From Alligator mississippiensis (taxonomy: Eukaryota > Chordata > Crocodylia > Alligatoridae), in contig NC_081828.1 in assembly GCF_030867095.1 (NCBI RefSeq), forward strand, positions 215,047,978 to 215,111,977: a stretch of 64,000 bases of DNA, written 5' to 3'. Numbering within the stretch: position 1 is the stretch's first letter; each line of letters opens with the position of its first letter. Shown here in pieces: positions 1-11,700 of this stretch. A program made the position numbers and the translations under genes. A model generated the notes under the pieces. That model searched no databases and was not told where the DNA came from. It saw only the letters and a list, made by a program, of their open reading frames with translations.

Positions 1-803
1 ATTTTATAGGTCTGTTTGAAACTTTGGTCGCTGATTCGATTTGGCGGAGATTCGGCCCGATTCAGTTCTCGAATCTCTGAATCTGAATCGAATCAGGAGA
101 CCCTTTAATCTCTCTGAAGCAAATCGGAACCCTCCAAATCGATTCAGAGAGATTCAATGATTTGGACATAGACACAGCTTTTAATGTTTTTTCTGCATAC
201 CTCAAGGTACCAGGTAGGTCGTGAACACTGAGATGCTGGGGCAGACGGAGCATCCCACAGGAGTGAGAGGGGAGCTCCAGTGCGCTCAGCAGTGGACGCG
301 GAAGTGGACCAGAAGCACTTCCAGTCCACTTCCACATCTGCCACAGACTGCACGGGGGATCCCCTCCCTGCCCCCCAGTTTGGTGACTAGTGCCTCTTGG
401 GTTTGGGGGGGCACCCGTGGGGGGGCAAGGTCCCCCACATGCTTGGCAGTGGAACGGAAGTACTTCCAGTCCACTTCTGGGTCCACCACTGAGCATGCAA
501 GGTCCCTCCCACACACACACACACACACACACACGCACGCGCACACAGTCCTGTGGGCTGCTTCATCCACCCCACCATCACAACAATCACAAGCCATGCC
601 TGGTACCTCAAGGTATGTAGAAAAAACATTAAAGCTGTGTCTGTGGCCAAATTGGTGATTCTCCGAATCAGTGTTGAATCTTCAGATTTGGATTCAGCCG
701 AATTGAATCGAGACAGTGATCTGAATCAACGAATCAAATCACTGTCCCCGATTCAGGCTGAATCCGAATCTGAATCGAATACAGCCAGTTTTGCACACCC
801 CTA
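1..803. mobile_element. hAT-like fold-back element, left end cut by window edge
   Basis: The right terminus reads TTTTGCACACCCCTA, typical of hAT miniature elements; the left terminus lies before base 1. Long inverted arms are visible: 161-217 (GACACAGCTTTTAATG, GGTACCAGG) pairs with 597-652. Both outer parts are rich in GATTCGAATC-like words. A GT-rich core (221-500) holds two diverged inverted copies of an AAGTACTTCCAGTCCACTT-like segment. A CA microsatellite lies at 510-545. No transposase is encoded. The open frames across it are low-complexity chance frames. Confidence 0.6.
510..545 (+). repeat. (CA)n microsatellite inside hAT-like element
   Basis: Uninterrupted CA dinucleotides run for about 25 bp and then grade into CGCACG units. 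Confidence 0.9.
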
Positions 804-1487
804 GTATTTTAGTCTTCATCTTCTCCAACCATGCCATCCACTTGCTAATGTCTGGTCTACAGACAGAGCCCCCCCATCTTCAAGGTGAAGAACTTACTGA
901 AAAACTGAGAAGAAAACAACGCAGGTATGGCCAATATGGCCAAGAATATTTGCTTTTAATAAGCCATGTGTGTTAAGGACAACTGGATGCTACCTCTTTT
1001 GGTGGCCTTGCTCCTTTAGTCTACATTCAGAGCTACATTCAGGTTCACCTTCCTCACTGATTTCAGTGAGACTGTTTGTGGGTCAAGGTGAAAAGGAGGG
1101 TGAACTAAGATTGTTGGAAAGTGGCCTGCTCTATAAGACAAACCAGTATGGAAATGTTATTGTGTGTACACACAACACTTCGTATCAAAGCAGATCTCAT
1201 CTGGGGCTCCTAGTTATTTAAAAATTAAATAATAAAATAATTAATTATAAAGAAAGTAATCATAGATGATGGTAACATTCACAAATTGACCAAGAAAAAG
1301 ACAGCAGCCTGATCTTGCATTTTTAAATCAGGGAAGACAATTCAGAGTTGGAAGTACAAAGCTGAGGTGAGTGAGAGTTGAATCAGACCTGACCCATTCC
1401 CAACTCCTTGTTTTAACCAGAAGTCCAGCAGGTGCTAAAGGGTCCAGAAATATATGCCTCTATACATGCACACATGAGCATGAAAAT
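804..1487. other. No gene recognised
   Basis: AT-rich unique-looking sequence with only chance frames. Nothing assignable was seen. Confidence 0.5.
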
Positions 1488-3708
1488 TCATAGACTGATA
1501 CATTGTCAGAGGCCGGAAGGGACCTTGTAGATCATCAGGTCCAGTCCCTTGCACTAGGAAGGAAAAGATAGCTGGGATCAAGTGACCTCAGCGAGGTGAC
1601 TGTCCAGTCATCTTTGGAAGATTTCCAGGGTAGGCGACTGCACCACCAGTGGAGGGAGTTTATTCCACAGTCTGGACACCCTGACTGTGAAGGAGTTTTT
1701 CCTGGAACTGAGCCTGAAGCAGCCTTCCAGGAGTTTGTATCCTTTGCTCCTGGTCTTCCCCAGGGCTGCCCTGGTGAACAGCTGCTCAGCGAATTCTTGA
1801 TGTACTCCCCTGATGTAGCAGTAAACCGCTACCAAATCCCTTCTCAGCCTTCTCTTCTGTAGGCTGAAGAGGTCCAAGTCCCTCAGCTTCTCCTTGTATG
1901 GCTTGTTTTGAAAATCCCTGATAATATGGGTGGCTCTTCTCTGGACCGTCTCAAGTTTTATCATGTCCTTGTTGAAGTGCAGCATCCAGAACTGGATGCA
2001 GTACTCCAGCTGCATCTCACCAGTACAGAGTACAGTGGGAATATCACTTCTTTAGTTTTACATGATATGCAATGGTTGATGCATGCTAGTGTGTTGTTTG
2101 CTCAGCTGGCCACAGCATCGCTCTGCCGGCTTATGTTCATGCAATGGTCAATCGCTACCCCTAGGTCCCTTTTGGCCGTGGTGCAAGTCAAATTGTCGCC
2201 AAAGCACCTGCAGATATGTTGGGGATTGTTTGTCCCCAAATGGAGCACCTTACACTTCTGAGTGTTGAACTTCATCAAGTTCTGGTCCACCCAGCTTTCC
2301 AGCCTGTCCAGGTCCACCTGTATCTGCAACCCATCTTCTGGCATGACCACGCTCCCCCATAACTTGGTGTCATCCACAGACTTGGCCAGTGAGCTTTTCA
2401 AGTTGGCCACCGCCACATCCAAATCATTGATAAGGATGCTTAAAAGCACTGATCCAAGCACAGACCCCTGAGGGACACCACTGGTCACTTCTCACCTGGA
2501 CAACACAGATCCATTCATGACAACTCTCTGGGTCCTACCCTGTAGCTAGTTTTCCACTCACTGAACTGTTGAGCAGTTAAGGCCACAATCTTCCAATTTT
2601 TCCACAAGGATATCATGGGATACTAGATCAAAAGCCTTTTGGAAGTCTAGGTATATAACGTCAACCTTCTCTCCCATGTCAAGATGGCAAGAGACCTGGT
2701 TGTAGAAGGAGATGAGATTTGTAAGACAAGAACTCCCCGCGATGAAACCATACTGGCTGTCATTCAGACTCTTATCCTCAACGAGTGTATCACACACAGA
2801 TTCTTTAATGAGTTTGTTCAGGATTTTCCCTGGGATGGGGGTTAGGCTGATTGGCCTATAGTTGGCCCTCTTTCTTCCCCTTCTTGAAGATAGGTACAAT
2901 GTTGGCCCTCTTCCAATCCTCGGGGATCTCCCCTGTATACCGCAATTTTTAAAGAGCTTTGCCAGAGGTCCTTCAATGACCCCAGCCAGCTCCATCTGCA
3001 CTCTTGGATGGAGTCCATCCAGTCCTGCTGACTTCTAAATGTCTAGATTTTCTAGTTGGTTTTGCACCAGCTCAGTATCCACAGTGGGGAGGCTGTCATT
3101 TCCACCATGCCCCCTGTGATCCTTATCTCACTTGTCTTTCCCATTGGTCCAGTGAAATACAGAAGCAAAGTGGGCATTCAGGAGCTCAGTTTTGTCCTGA
3201 GTGTCCATTACCAGCTGTCCTGAGGTATTATGCAGGGGCCCCACACTTCCATTTGTTTTTCTTCTGCTCCCTACATACCTAAAGAAGGACTTCTTATTGT
3301 CCTTCACTCCCTTGACTAACTTAAACTCAGTCGCCACCTTAGCTTTCCTAATCATTTCCCTACAAGCACAGACCACTGTTATATAGTCCTTCTTGAGGAC
3401 TGTCCCTAGCTTCTACTGTACATATACCTCTTTTTTCCTTTTCAAGAGGACTGCAATGTCCCTATTAAGCCAGGAGGGCTTGCCAGCCCTTCTGCTACCT
3501 TTCCTCTTCATGGGAACAGTTTTCTTTTGTGCTTCAGGGATCGTGCCCTTGAGGAACGACTACTTTTCATCCACCTGATTCACCCTCCATCCCTGGTGCC
3601 GCATCACCTCCCCTATTAATGCCCTGAGCCTTTTGAAGTCAGCATTCTTGAAGTCCAGGACTTCAATCCTGCTAGTTGATTTATCAACCTTGTGGCAGAT
3701 AGGAGGTT
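1488..3708 (-). mobile_element. CR1 LINE, 5'-truncated, degenerate ORF2
   Basis: The element lies on the minus strand with its 3' end near 1488, where the CATAGA tail unit is seen. Reading toward higher coordinates, the minus frames give the C-terminal region of the CR1 polyprotein (1608-2015, with LFSLQKRRLRRDL and LWNKLP), the reverse-transcriptase palm (2102-2488, with GVPQGSVLG and VDDTKLWG, the catalytic [YF]ADD motif altered to VDD), the RT fingers (2558-3001, NYRPISL and DVIYLDFQKAFD), a pre-RT segment (3128-3376), and the end of the endonuclease region (3560-3720, VLDFKNADF). The frames are broken between segments, so the copy is dead. It is the longest CR1 in the window. Confidence 0.9.
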
Positions 3709-4223
3709 TAAAATGCATACACATACAGACACAAGCACACCTGTATGAAGTGAAACACAAACTCCTATCTTTTAAAAACTCATTTACTTATTTTATCCAT
3801 TTTATATCCAACATTCCCTTACTGATTTCTGTCAGGCCAACACATCTACTAAAATATAAATTGCAATGATACATTTCTTGAATAGATGAATAGGATCAGA
3901 GCAGTATTATTTACCATATATTTTCTGTCTGTTTTCACCTAACTCTGCCACTGGCTGACCTCTTTTCTCAGTGCTATACATATTTCACTCCATTTCTTGC
4001 ATAAAAATGTCCAATGCCCAGATGGGGCACAAGCAGGACTCTGTTGTCTTCTTCCCCTGTGTGACTGAATGCCCTTTGCCCACCCAGAAGGTGTTCTGGG
4101 CTGGGAATCTTGGCCTGAGATTAAAACACTGATCCTCAATTCCCAGGACAGAGTCCTAACTACAAGGGCATAAAATAGTTGGATGGAGGGGGAGACAAGG
4201 ATGGCTTTCTTAACCCAAACTTT
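3709..4223. other. No gene recognised
   Basis: Spacer between two CR1 copies, with only chance frames. Confidence 0.5.
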
Positions 4224-4778
4224 TAGAATCATAGAAAATGAGGGCTGGAAGGGACCTCAGGAGGTCACATCTAGTCTAACCCCCTGCTCAAAACAGGACC
4301 ATCTCCAACTAGATTGTTCCAGGCAGGGCTTTTTCGAACCAGGCCTTAAAAACCAAAAAGGATGGAGACACTACCACCTCCCTAGGTAACTTGTTCCAGT
4401 GCTTCCTCAACCTCCTAGTGAGAAAGCTGTTTTCTAATATCCAATCTAAACCTCCCTTGCTGCAACTTGAGACCATTGCTCCTTGTCCTGTCATCTGTCT
4501 CCACTGAGAACATTAGGTCCATCCTCTTTGCAACCCCCTGCAGGTAGTTGAGGTCTGCTATTAAATCCCTCCTCAGTCTTTTCTTCTCCAGACTAAATCA
4601 GCCCAGTTCCCTCAGCCTCTCCTCACAAGACATGTTCCCCAGCCCCTGAACCATTTTAATTCCCCTCCATTGGACTCTTTCCAATTTGTCCACATCCTTT
4701 CTGTCGTGGGGGCCCAAAACTGGACACAGGACTCCAGATGTGGCCTCATCCGTGCTGAATAGAGGGGAAGAATCACTG
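4224..4778 (-). mobile_element. CR1 3' fragment
   Basis: The + strand shows the reverse complement of the CR1 3' end: AATCATAGAAAATGAGG, then AAGGGACCTCAGGAGGTCA, continuing through the C-terminal RT region to about 4778. It is truncated on the 5' side and carries only broken reading frames. Confidence 0.85.
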
Positions 4779-4799
4779 CCCTCGGAATTGATTGTGTAG

Positions 4800-4928
4800 T
4801 TTTAGGAGGAAGTTAGACAAGGATTTTTATGGGATGCTTTGATAGGGATGATCCTGCCTTTAACAAGGGCTTGACTAGATGACCTCTGGAGGTCCCTTCC
4901 AGCCTTACTTTCCTAAGATTTTATGATT
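4800..4928 (+). mobile_element. CR1 3'-end fragment, opposite orientation
   Basis: The sequence AGGTCCCTTCCAGCC followed by a degenerate tail (TAAGATTTTATGATT) is the CR1 3' terminus in plus orientation. It sits head-to-head with the preceding minus-strand CR1. Confidence 0.75.
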
Positions 4929-5899
4929 CGCTATTTACAATAGAAGGACTTCAGCTTCTTTTCTTGGCTGTATTGATTCTGTTCCCAGAGATGGGTCTGA
5001 GTAAATGCTTAGCATTTATTTTGATCTTTGGTCTGAATAAATGCTTAGCATTGCTATGCAGAAGTCTCATCATTGATCTGGGCTCAGGTTATTACTGAGA
5101 GAAGGGCCTGCAGAAAAGGTTGATTGCAAAGCTATAAATAAAAAAGATCCTGCTAATATTTCTCTCATTTCCCTCACTGCTCACCCATTTCTTGGAGATT
5201 TGTAGTACAAATGGAAACAATTTCCTCGGGGTTGACCAACACATGTGCTTTCCTGTCATCAGGTAGAAATGCAAGGAGGAGTCAAAGATGAGTGAACTAA
5301 GTCTATTGTTCATGAGCCAGCTTGCTTGACTGTGCTATTTTTTCAGACTACAAATTAAGCCAACAATGAGCTTCAGGTCCCAAAGAGGCAAATAAGCAAA
5401 GTAAGGATCCAGGCAATTCCTTTGCTCCTCATTTGCCACTGGATCAGATTAACTTCCCAAACTCAGGGTTCTTCTGTGAAGCAAATTATAGGACCAAGTA
5501 GCACTAAGGATTGGAGGATAGTAGGGAACATATTAAGATGTCCAGATAGAATTTGTCCTCAGTGCCTTAGGTGTGCAAAGTTCTCTCTATATAAGCCAGA
5601 ATAGCACATGGACAAGGGAAGGATCATCTCCTCTTCTAGTATATGGGCCACTAGATGTAAGTGTAGGAGGAGTAACTGTCTACTACTGCTGAGAGTGGAT
5701 GGAATTGTACCTTCTGTTCTCACAGTAGAGGACTTAGAGAGGATGTCAAAGCCTTCTATAAGAGCTATCCTGAAATCATATGCAGCAGAATTTTTCACAA
5801 GCAGTTTTCCTCAAGGACCTACTAAGCTTTCTTTTTCCATTGTATTAATAAGCAAAACTATTTAGCAAACAGGGATGAAACAGCGAAAATCTGTGTAAG
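4929..5899. other. No gene recognised
   Basis: Unique-looking sequence. The chance frames at 5559-5865 show no family features. Confidence 0.5.
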
Positions 5900-6874
5900 G
5901 ATCATAGGATGGTTCCTTCTCGGCCTGGAGGGAGGTGGGCAGTGGGGTCCCGCAGGGCTCGGTACTCAGACCGATATTATTCAGTATCTTCATCAGTGAT
6001 TTAGACGAGGGCATGGAGAGCACCCTCTCCAAGTTCACTGATGATACCAAGTTATGGGGCAAAGTTAGTACACCGGAAGGCAGGATGCAGGCTGACCTAG
6101 ACAGGTTGGATCAATGGGCAGAGAGAAAGAGGATACAATTTAATAAAGATAAATGTAAGGTACTCCACCTGGGAAGGAGGAATCCCCAGCACACCTATAG
6201 GTTGGGGAGTGTCCTTCTCAGCAGCTTGGAGGAAGAGAGGGATCTTGGAGTCATAATTGAGTCTAAGATGAACATGAGCTGACAGTGTAACGAGGCCATC
6301 AACAAAGCCAATCGCACCTTGTCATGCATTAGCAGGTACATGACTAATAGATCAAAGGAGGTGATGCTCCCCCTCTATGCGGCACTGGTCAAGCCACAGT
6401 TGGAGTACTGTGTCCAGTTTTGGGCATCACACTTCACGAGGGATGCGGAGAATCTGGAAAGGGTCCAGAGGAGGGCCACTCACATGATTAGTGGCCTTCA
6501 TGATAGACCCTACGGGGGGAGGTTGAGAGAGATTAATCTCTTCAGCCTTCACAAGAGACGGCTGAGGGGAGATCTTGTGGCCACCTATACATTTATTAGG
6601 GGAGGTCAACGGGGAATAGGGGATGCGCTGTTTACTAGGGTGCTCCAGGGAGTGACTAGGAATAATGGGTGTAAACTAGTTGAGAGTGGATTTAGGTTAG
6701 ATATTAGGAAGAAATTTTTCACAGTAAGGGTGGCCAGGATCTGGAACGGGCTTCCAAGAGAGGTGGTGCTATCACCTAGCTTGGAGGTCTTCAAGAGGAG
6801 GCTAGATAGTCACCTGGCTGGGGTCGTCTGACCTAGGTCCCCTTTCTTGCCAGGGGCAGGAGTTTGGACATGAT
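5900..6874 (+). mobile_element. CR1 (host copy), main part, interrupted by a second CR1
   Basis: Plus-strand RT frames at 5935-6282 and 6319-6831 lie in the same reading frame, separated by a TGA at 6280-6282. Motifs are GVPQGSVL, FTDDTKLWG (palm motif altered from FADD), KCKVLHLG, QLEYCVQFW and RIWNGLPREVV. The 3' UTR begins after 6831 and stops at GGACATGAT (6866-6874). The rest of the 3' terminus is found at 7414-7462, on the far side of the nested element. Confidence 0.9.
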
Positions 6875-7413
6875 TCAGACCGCAGTTGGAGTACTGCGTG
6901 CAATTCTGGGCGCCACACTTCAAGAAGGATGCGGATAACCTGGAGAGGGTACAGCGAAGGGCAACTCGTATGGTCAAGGGCCTGCAGACCAAGCCCTACG
7001 AGGAGAGACTAGAGAAACTGGACCTTTTCAGCCTCCGCAAGAGAAGGTTGAGAGGCGACCTTGTGGCTGCCTTTAAGTTCATCACGGGGGCACAGAAGGG
7101 AATTGGTGAGTATTTATTCACCAAGGCGCCCCCGGGGGTTACAAGAAATAATGGCCACAAGCTAGCAGAGAGCAGATTTAGATTAGACATTAGGAAGAAC
7201 TTCTTCACAGTTCGAGTGGCCAAGGTCTGGAACGGGCTCCCAAGGGAGGTGGTGCTCTCCCCTACCCTGGGGGTCTTCAAGAGGAGGTTAGACAAGTATC
7301 TAGCTGGGGTCATTTAGACCCAGCACTCTTTCCTGCTTATGCAGTGGGTCGGACTTGATGATCTATTGAGGTCCCTTCCGACCCTAACATCTATGAATCT
7401 ATGAATCTATGAT
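6875..7413 (+). mobile_element. Younger CR1 inserted into the 3' UTR of another CR1
   Basis: This copy starts abruptly inside the RT C-terminal region (QLEYCVQFWAPHF) and ends with the ATGAATCTATGA tail at 7393-7413. The 143-residue frame 6886-7317 is open to its natural stop (LDKYLAGVI). It is 5'-truncated, as is usual for CR1. The flanks, GGACATGAT on the left and GATCCATTGTGG on the right, join into one normal CR1 3' UTR, so the insertion point is clear to within a few bases. Confidence 0.85.
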
Positions 7414-7462
7414 GATCCATTGTGGTCCCTTCTGACTCTATAATCTGTGAATCTATGAATTG
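7414..7462 (+). mobile_element. CR1 (host copy), displaced 3' terminus
   Basis: GATCCATTGTGGTCCCTTCT followed by ATCTGTGAATCTATGA completes the 3' end of the CR1 that begins at 5900. Confidence 0.8.
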
Positions 7463-8279
7463 CCCAGTATGAAGGAGAAGATAGGGGAGAAACACCGAGA
7501 AAAACCCACCCCTGTCACTTACCTCAGATGAAGCAGAGAACACTGGTAGGAAGCAAGGCTCTGGGCAGCACTTCCAGAGCTGCTGCTTCATCTGGATTGG
7601 CAGCAAGTGATCCTGGGAAGGTACTTCTGGCTCTGGAGAGGGGCCATCTGGGAGAATCTGGAGCACTGAGATCAGGAAGGTGCCAAGTGGACTTTCCTCC
7701 TGGGAAGTGCATCTGAATGGCAATAACAGAGTGGAGCCTACCAGATGTGCTGCTGATTGGAGGATTGCCATGTGAATTGGATGGTGAGAGCTGAATTTCC
7801 CCATCAGTGACCACTGGGATTCCTTGGGTAAATACTTGCAAAAAGGAAAATAAGACAGGCGTGGCTGGGGAAGGGGCAGGCTGGGAAAGAACTCAAAAGG
7901 GGTCATCCAGCAAGGAAACTGGCCCGGAAGGTTTTTTCCCCACCCCTTAATAGACTGTATGAAAGCCTCTAACACAGAGGTTAGTGTACTGACACAATAG
8001 GAACCAGCCCAGATCGGGTTAGTCTTCCTTTAAGAGGACTGTAATTCTAGCCACAAGGGAAGGACTCTGTGTAGTCTTATGAGTGCTAAAGTGCCTGGGG
8101 CACAGGGCACAGAACAGACCCAGAGAAGCCTTTCATGATATGGCATTCCCAGGAATGGCTGTGATGTCCCTAGGGCCCCATGACCATGCTGGCTCTGCCC
8201 TATGAGCACCTACTAATCTTGCCTGACACGTCTTGCTGGTATAAATGATGAATCAGGAGGCTGCCTTCAAATTGCTGCT
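7463..8279. other. No gene recognised
   Basis: The overlapping frames at 7391-7975 on the minus strand and 7528-7716 on the plus strand have no recognisable domain. No repeat was identified. Confidence 0.4.
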
Positions 8280-9030
8280 TGTCACAGTCCTGACAGACTC
8301 CTCTAAACCCTGTGGGTTGTTGGATCCCTTATTGGGTCCCACACTCAGGAGGTGCCTTATAATAACCCCAAGCATTATGGGCTAGATGTGTGGCTCTAAA
8401 ACCTCCCTTTTACCATGTTCCATGCCTCGTAGGATTCAATTAAATGTTGTCCCTTTTTATGAGGCCTCCATCTAGCTTGGCTTCCTGTTGTCATGCCCTC
8501 TGGTGCTGGGCTGTCCTCAGCCCTGTCGCTGCACCCTCTGGCACTGAAGTCTCCACACTCTAGTGTGCCCCAGTGAGGCCTCCTCCTCCCCAATAGCCTC
8601 AGTCCAGTCCACTGGTTTAAATAACAACAAAAAACACAAGCCCCTGGGTTACAACACAACAATAACATAGGGTCCACCCTCTATCCCTTTTAAGAAGGCA
8701 AGTTTCTCTCTCAGTCTAATGGGCCTCCTCCCCACTAGCACTTATGAGCTCCTATAGCCTCTTAATCCTACCAGTGGCAGAACAGTCATCAAACATCTCT
8801 AAGTAGCTTCCTCTATGAGAGCTCCTTCCCCCTTGGCTGCTGCCAGAGAACTAACTCTCTAGTCCCAGCCCTGGGGTTCATATATACCCAAGGCCCTACC
8901 TTCTTCTGGTCAGCTGACCTGGTGCAGGTGCCAGCTAATTCCCTCATTAGCCTGCTACCATGGCAACCTGCACCTGTGGGTGTTCTGCCTGGCTTCTAGG
9001 GACCTCTCTCTAGGCAGTTTCTGCCCTTAA
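8280..9030 (-). mobile_element. Solo-LTR-like sequence (minus strand)
   Basis: The + strand starts TGTCACAGTCCTGACA at 8280, which gives a minus-strand LTR ending in CA. On the minus strand a TATATATGA box (about 8875-8885) is followed 20-30 bp later by a GGGACTAGAGAGTTAG stretch resembling the start of an LTR R region. No internal gag/pol was found. The right boundary, target duplication and retroelement class are unresolved. Confidence 0.35.
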
Positions 9031-9689
9031 GGAGCAGGCACACCTTAGTGCCTTGCAACAAAGCCCCATACCCAGTAGGAGAGTGGGCCAAGATCTGGAG
9101 AGGGACTCTGGGTGCTGATGGACTGTTTGTTTTGAGTTGTATTGTTTTCTTCTTTTCCAAAGTTTTGGACTACCTGCATTAAGGTCCCATGACCGGACTG
9201 AATTAGAAAGGGCCCAGAGTTTAGGAGTCAGCCTCAATGCCACAGGCCTCAAGGGGTTTTAGATTGCCAGGGCATATTTTGCATGAATAGCAGGAATTGT
9301 GGTGAGTTTTGTGTAAGAGGTGTGTGGGTCAGGAGGGACAGGGTGAACCCCACATCCTCTCCCCTCCCTATTGGGTTTAAAATACTAGTTGATATCAAGG
9401 AAGTGGTTAGGGTAGTGTGTAGGGGGGGTGGAGCCCCATGAAGAAACCAATGTCACTGGCTTAGTGTCACTCATAAAAGGGGAACTGGCTCCCAATAGAG
9501 GCAACATCAGTCATGACAGGTGACAGGGCAATCCCAGAACACCTGAGTGACACTCTTCTTAGTCCCTACCCTGTTATTGCCTGTCAGATCATAAAGGACC
9601 TAAGCCTTATAACACCTACAGGCAGTTACTTGCTCAATGAGGGCAGCTTATTAGAGCTTTGAATGAACAGGATTGGATGAACTCTGCAA
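9031..9689. other. No gene recognised
   Basis: Unique-looking sequence with chance frames only. Confidence 0.45.
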
Positions 9690-10015
9690 GCATAGTTTCA
9701 TAGTTGGTAGGGTCAGAAGGGACCTAAGCAGATCATCAAGTCCGACCCCCTGCTATGGGCAGGAAAGAGTTCTGGAGTCAAATGACCCCAGCTAGGTGAC
9801 TATCTAGCCTCCTTTTGAAGACCCCCAGGGTAGGAATGAGCACCACTTTCCTTGGAAGTTGGTTCCAGATCCTGGCCGCCCTGACAGTGAAGTAGCGCCT
9901 CCTGATGTCTAGCCTGAATCTACTCTCAGCCAACTTATGGCTGTTATTCCTTGTTACTCCCGGTAGTGCTCAGGGGAACAGGGACTCTCCCATTGCCTGC
10001 TGGTCCTGTAGCCTG
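9690..10015 (-). mobile_element. CR1 3' fragment
   Basis: GTTTCATAGTTGGTAGGGTC followed by GAAGGGACCTAAGCAGATCA is the reverse complement of the CR1 3' end; it continues into the RT C-terminal region (CTGACAGTGAAGTAGCGCCT). 5'-truncated. Confidence 0.85.
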
Positions 10016-11457
10016 CTGCATTGTTTAAATTAAACAATAGGGAGGCTTCCCCCAGACCCCAAATGAAATTCCTTCCTGTCTGTGCTTGCGCATGCAGGGC
10101 TAACTCCAATGGGTAAGGTATCCCATCTCAGATGTCAACCTCACAGACACAAATAGCTAGAAAAGAAAATCAGTTGAACTCTGGAGCTGAGGTCCTGGAG
10201 AGAACCCATAGGGAAATGGTAAGGGAAGGCACTTAGCTCAAGTGGTATGAACTCTCACTTCAGTTCTTCCTCAGATATATTTGGCTTCCTATCCTTCTCC
10301 TCTCAGATGTGTTTTTATATTTTTGTTTTTTCTGGTTTCTCAACCCTCCGTTTATCTGGTATTCATTTTTTCTTTTACATCGATGAGTTATTTCCCCCTG
10401 GATCCTCTTCTAAGGACAAGCTTATTCTTCTTCTTCCTTTTTATTTTTTTTTTCCATTAATGTAACTAATTTCTTTTCTGTTTCAGATTTTTCCATTTTT
10501 AAATCTGCCCTCCCACTTCCTCCACCTCTTTCCCAACAACTTTTTCTATAACTTTGATACCATCTTTTCTTCTCCTCTTCTGTCATGTTTGTTTCCTTTT
10601 CCTCTCCTTCCCTTGCCAAGTGTTCTCTTTCTCCCTTGCAGATTTCCATCTGTGGAGCTCACTGTTCAATTCAGTTATTCTATCCAACCAACCTATACAA
10701 GACTGGTGGAAAAGTTATTGAGGCATAGGTGAGGGGCAGTGGTTGACACAAAAGTGGGGTTTTGATTTTTTTTCCCCCCAAAATTATCTGCAACATTATT
10801 ATTATTGTTGTTATGGTGATGATGTCAGAAAATGATAGTTTATAAAAACTTTAGGTTTTTGCAGAAGTATCTCAGTTCCAGCTAAAGTTTTGCTGGGAAG
10901 CTCTCTGAAGTCCAGAATAGAATTCCTCATTAAAAATGCAAAAGAAAGTGTGAAAAAGAGTTCTGGGATTGCCAATGCTAATTGCTAAGGCATTCAGTTG
11001 CTAGGCTGTGCAAAAACAAGATTCAAATCTCAGCTCTGAACAACTGAGAACAGAGATTTGAAGCTAGATTTCCCACCTCCCCTGGATGACAGCACTGCTT
11101 TTTCTGAGGACTCTCATGCTTTCCCTCTCTCTTCCCCAACACCTCTCTCTCTTCCTTCCATCCCTCCCCTCTCACACCACACACATACTGTTAAACATTT
11201 TTGTGAAATAGGATTTTTTTTTTGGCCACCTCAAGATTTTTTTGTTGTTGTTATTTTTTGTCCCAAACTTGGAAAAAAATCAACTGCATCCAATTCCAAC
11301 TGTCACGGGCAAGCATGTCACAGAATCCTGTTCATAACCCTAGCATAGTTTGTAGAGGATGAATCATCTGGTGGTTTTGGACACTGCAATCAAGAGAGGT
11401 GAATATAAGTAGACGGATCTGCTTCTAGACTTTTTAAAGACTTCTGTGTGATTTAGG
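10016..11457. other. No gene; pyrimidine-rich tract at 10410-10650
   Basis: A CT-rich low-complexity block at 10410-10650 gives a charged E/K-rich minus-strand frame that is compositional, not a gene. T-runs lie at 10762-10780 and 11213-11260. Nothing else was recognised. Confidence 0.5.
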
Positions 11458-11700
11458 CAGTGGTTTTCCAATTTTGGTATGTAGTGTTTTGTCAGGAGGA
11501 ACATGCCTACTTTTTAATCGTGGTGGTGGAGTGGCTGGTTGGTCAACAAGCAATGCATAATGGCATTGCCGTGTGTTGTTATTGGTGTCAACACTTTTCC
11601 CAAGGAATGAACATGCAGAGAGAAGTTACAGTACAGGGGATGAGTAGAAATATTTTTTTAGGTAAGGGGGTTCATGGCCAAAAAAGTTCGAAAACCACTG
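11458..11700. mobile_element. Charlie-like hAT MITE
   Basis: Terminal inverted repeats CAGTGGTTTTCCAA (11458) and TTCGAAAACCACTG (ending 11700) match the CAGTGGTTCTCAA ends of hAT-Charlie elements. The 8-bp flanks (ATTTAGGC / ATCTAGGG, allowing one base of shift) are a degenerate target duplication. A chance frame (11460-11783) runs through it. Non-autonomous. Confidence 0.65.

Noticed and set aside
286..597. Overlapping CVCVCV/HTHTHT-containing frames on both strands
   Set aside because: They are translations of a CA/TG microsatellite inside a mobile element.
6319..7317. Tandem RT genes or a duplicated host gene
   Set aside because: Flanking 3' UTR pieces show a CR1 inserted into a CR1, not a host gene duplication.
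7391..7975. 194-residue minus-strand frame
   Set aside because: No domain, low-complexity Pro/Ser/Leu content, overlapping frames on both strands, no promoter or splice context.
10422..10649. Glu/Lys-rich minus-strand frame
   Set aside because: Compositional product of a polypyrimidine tract on the plus strand.
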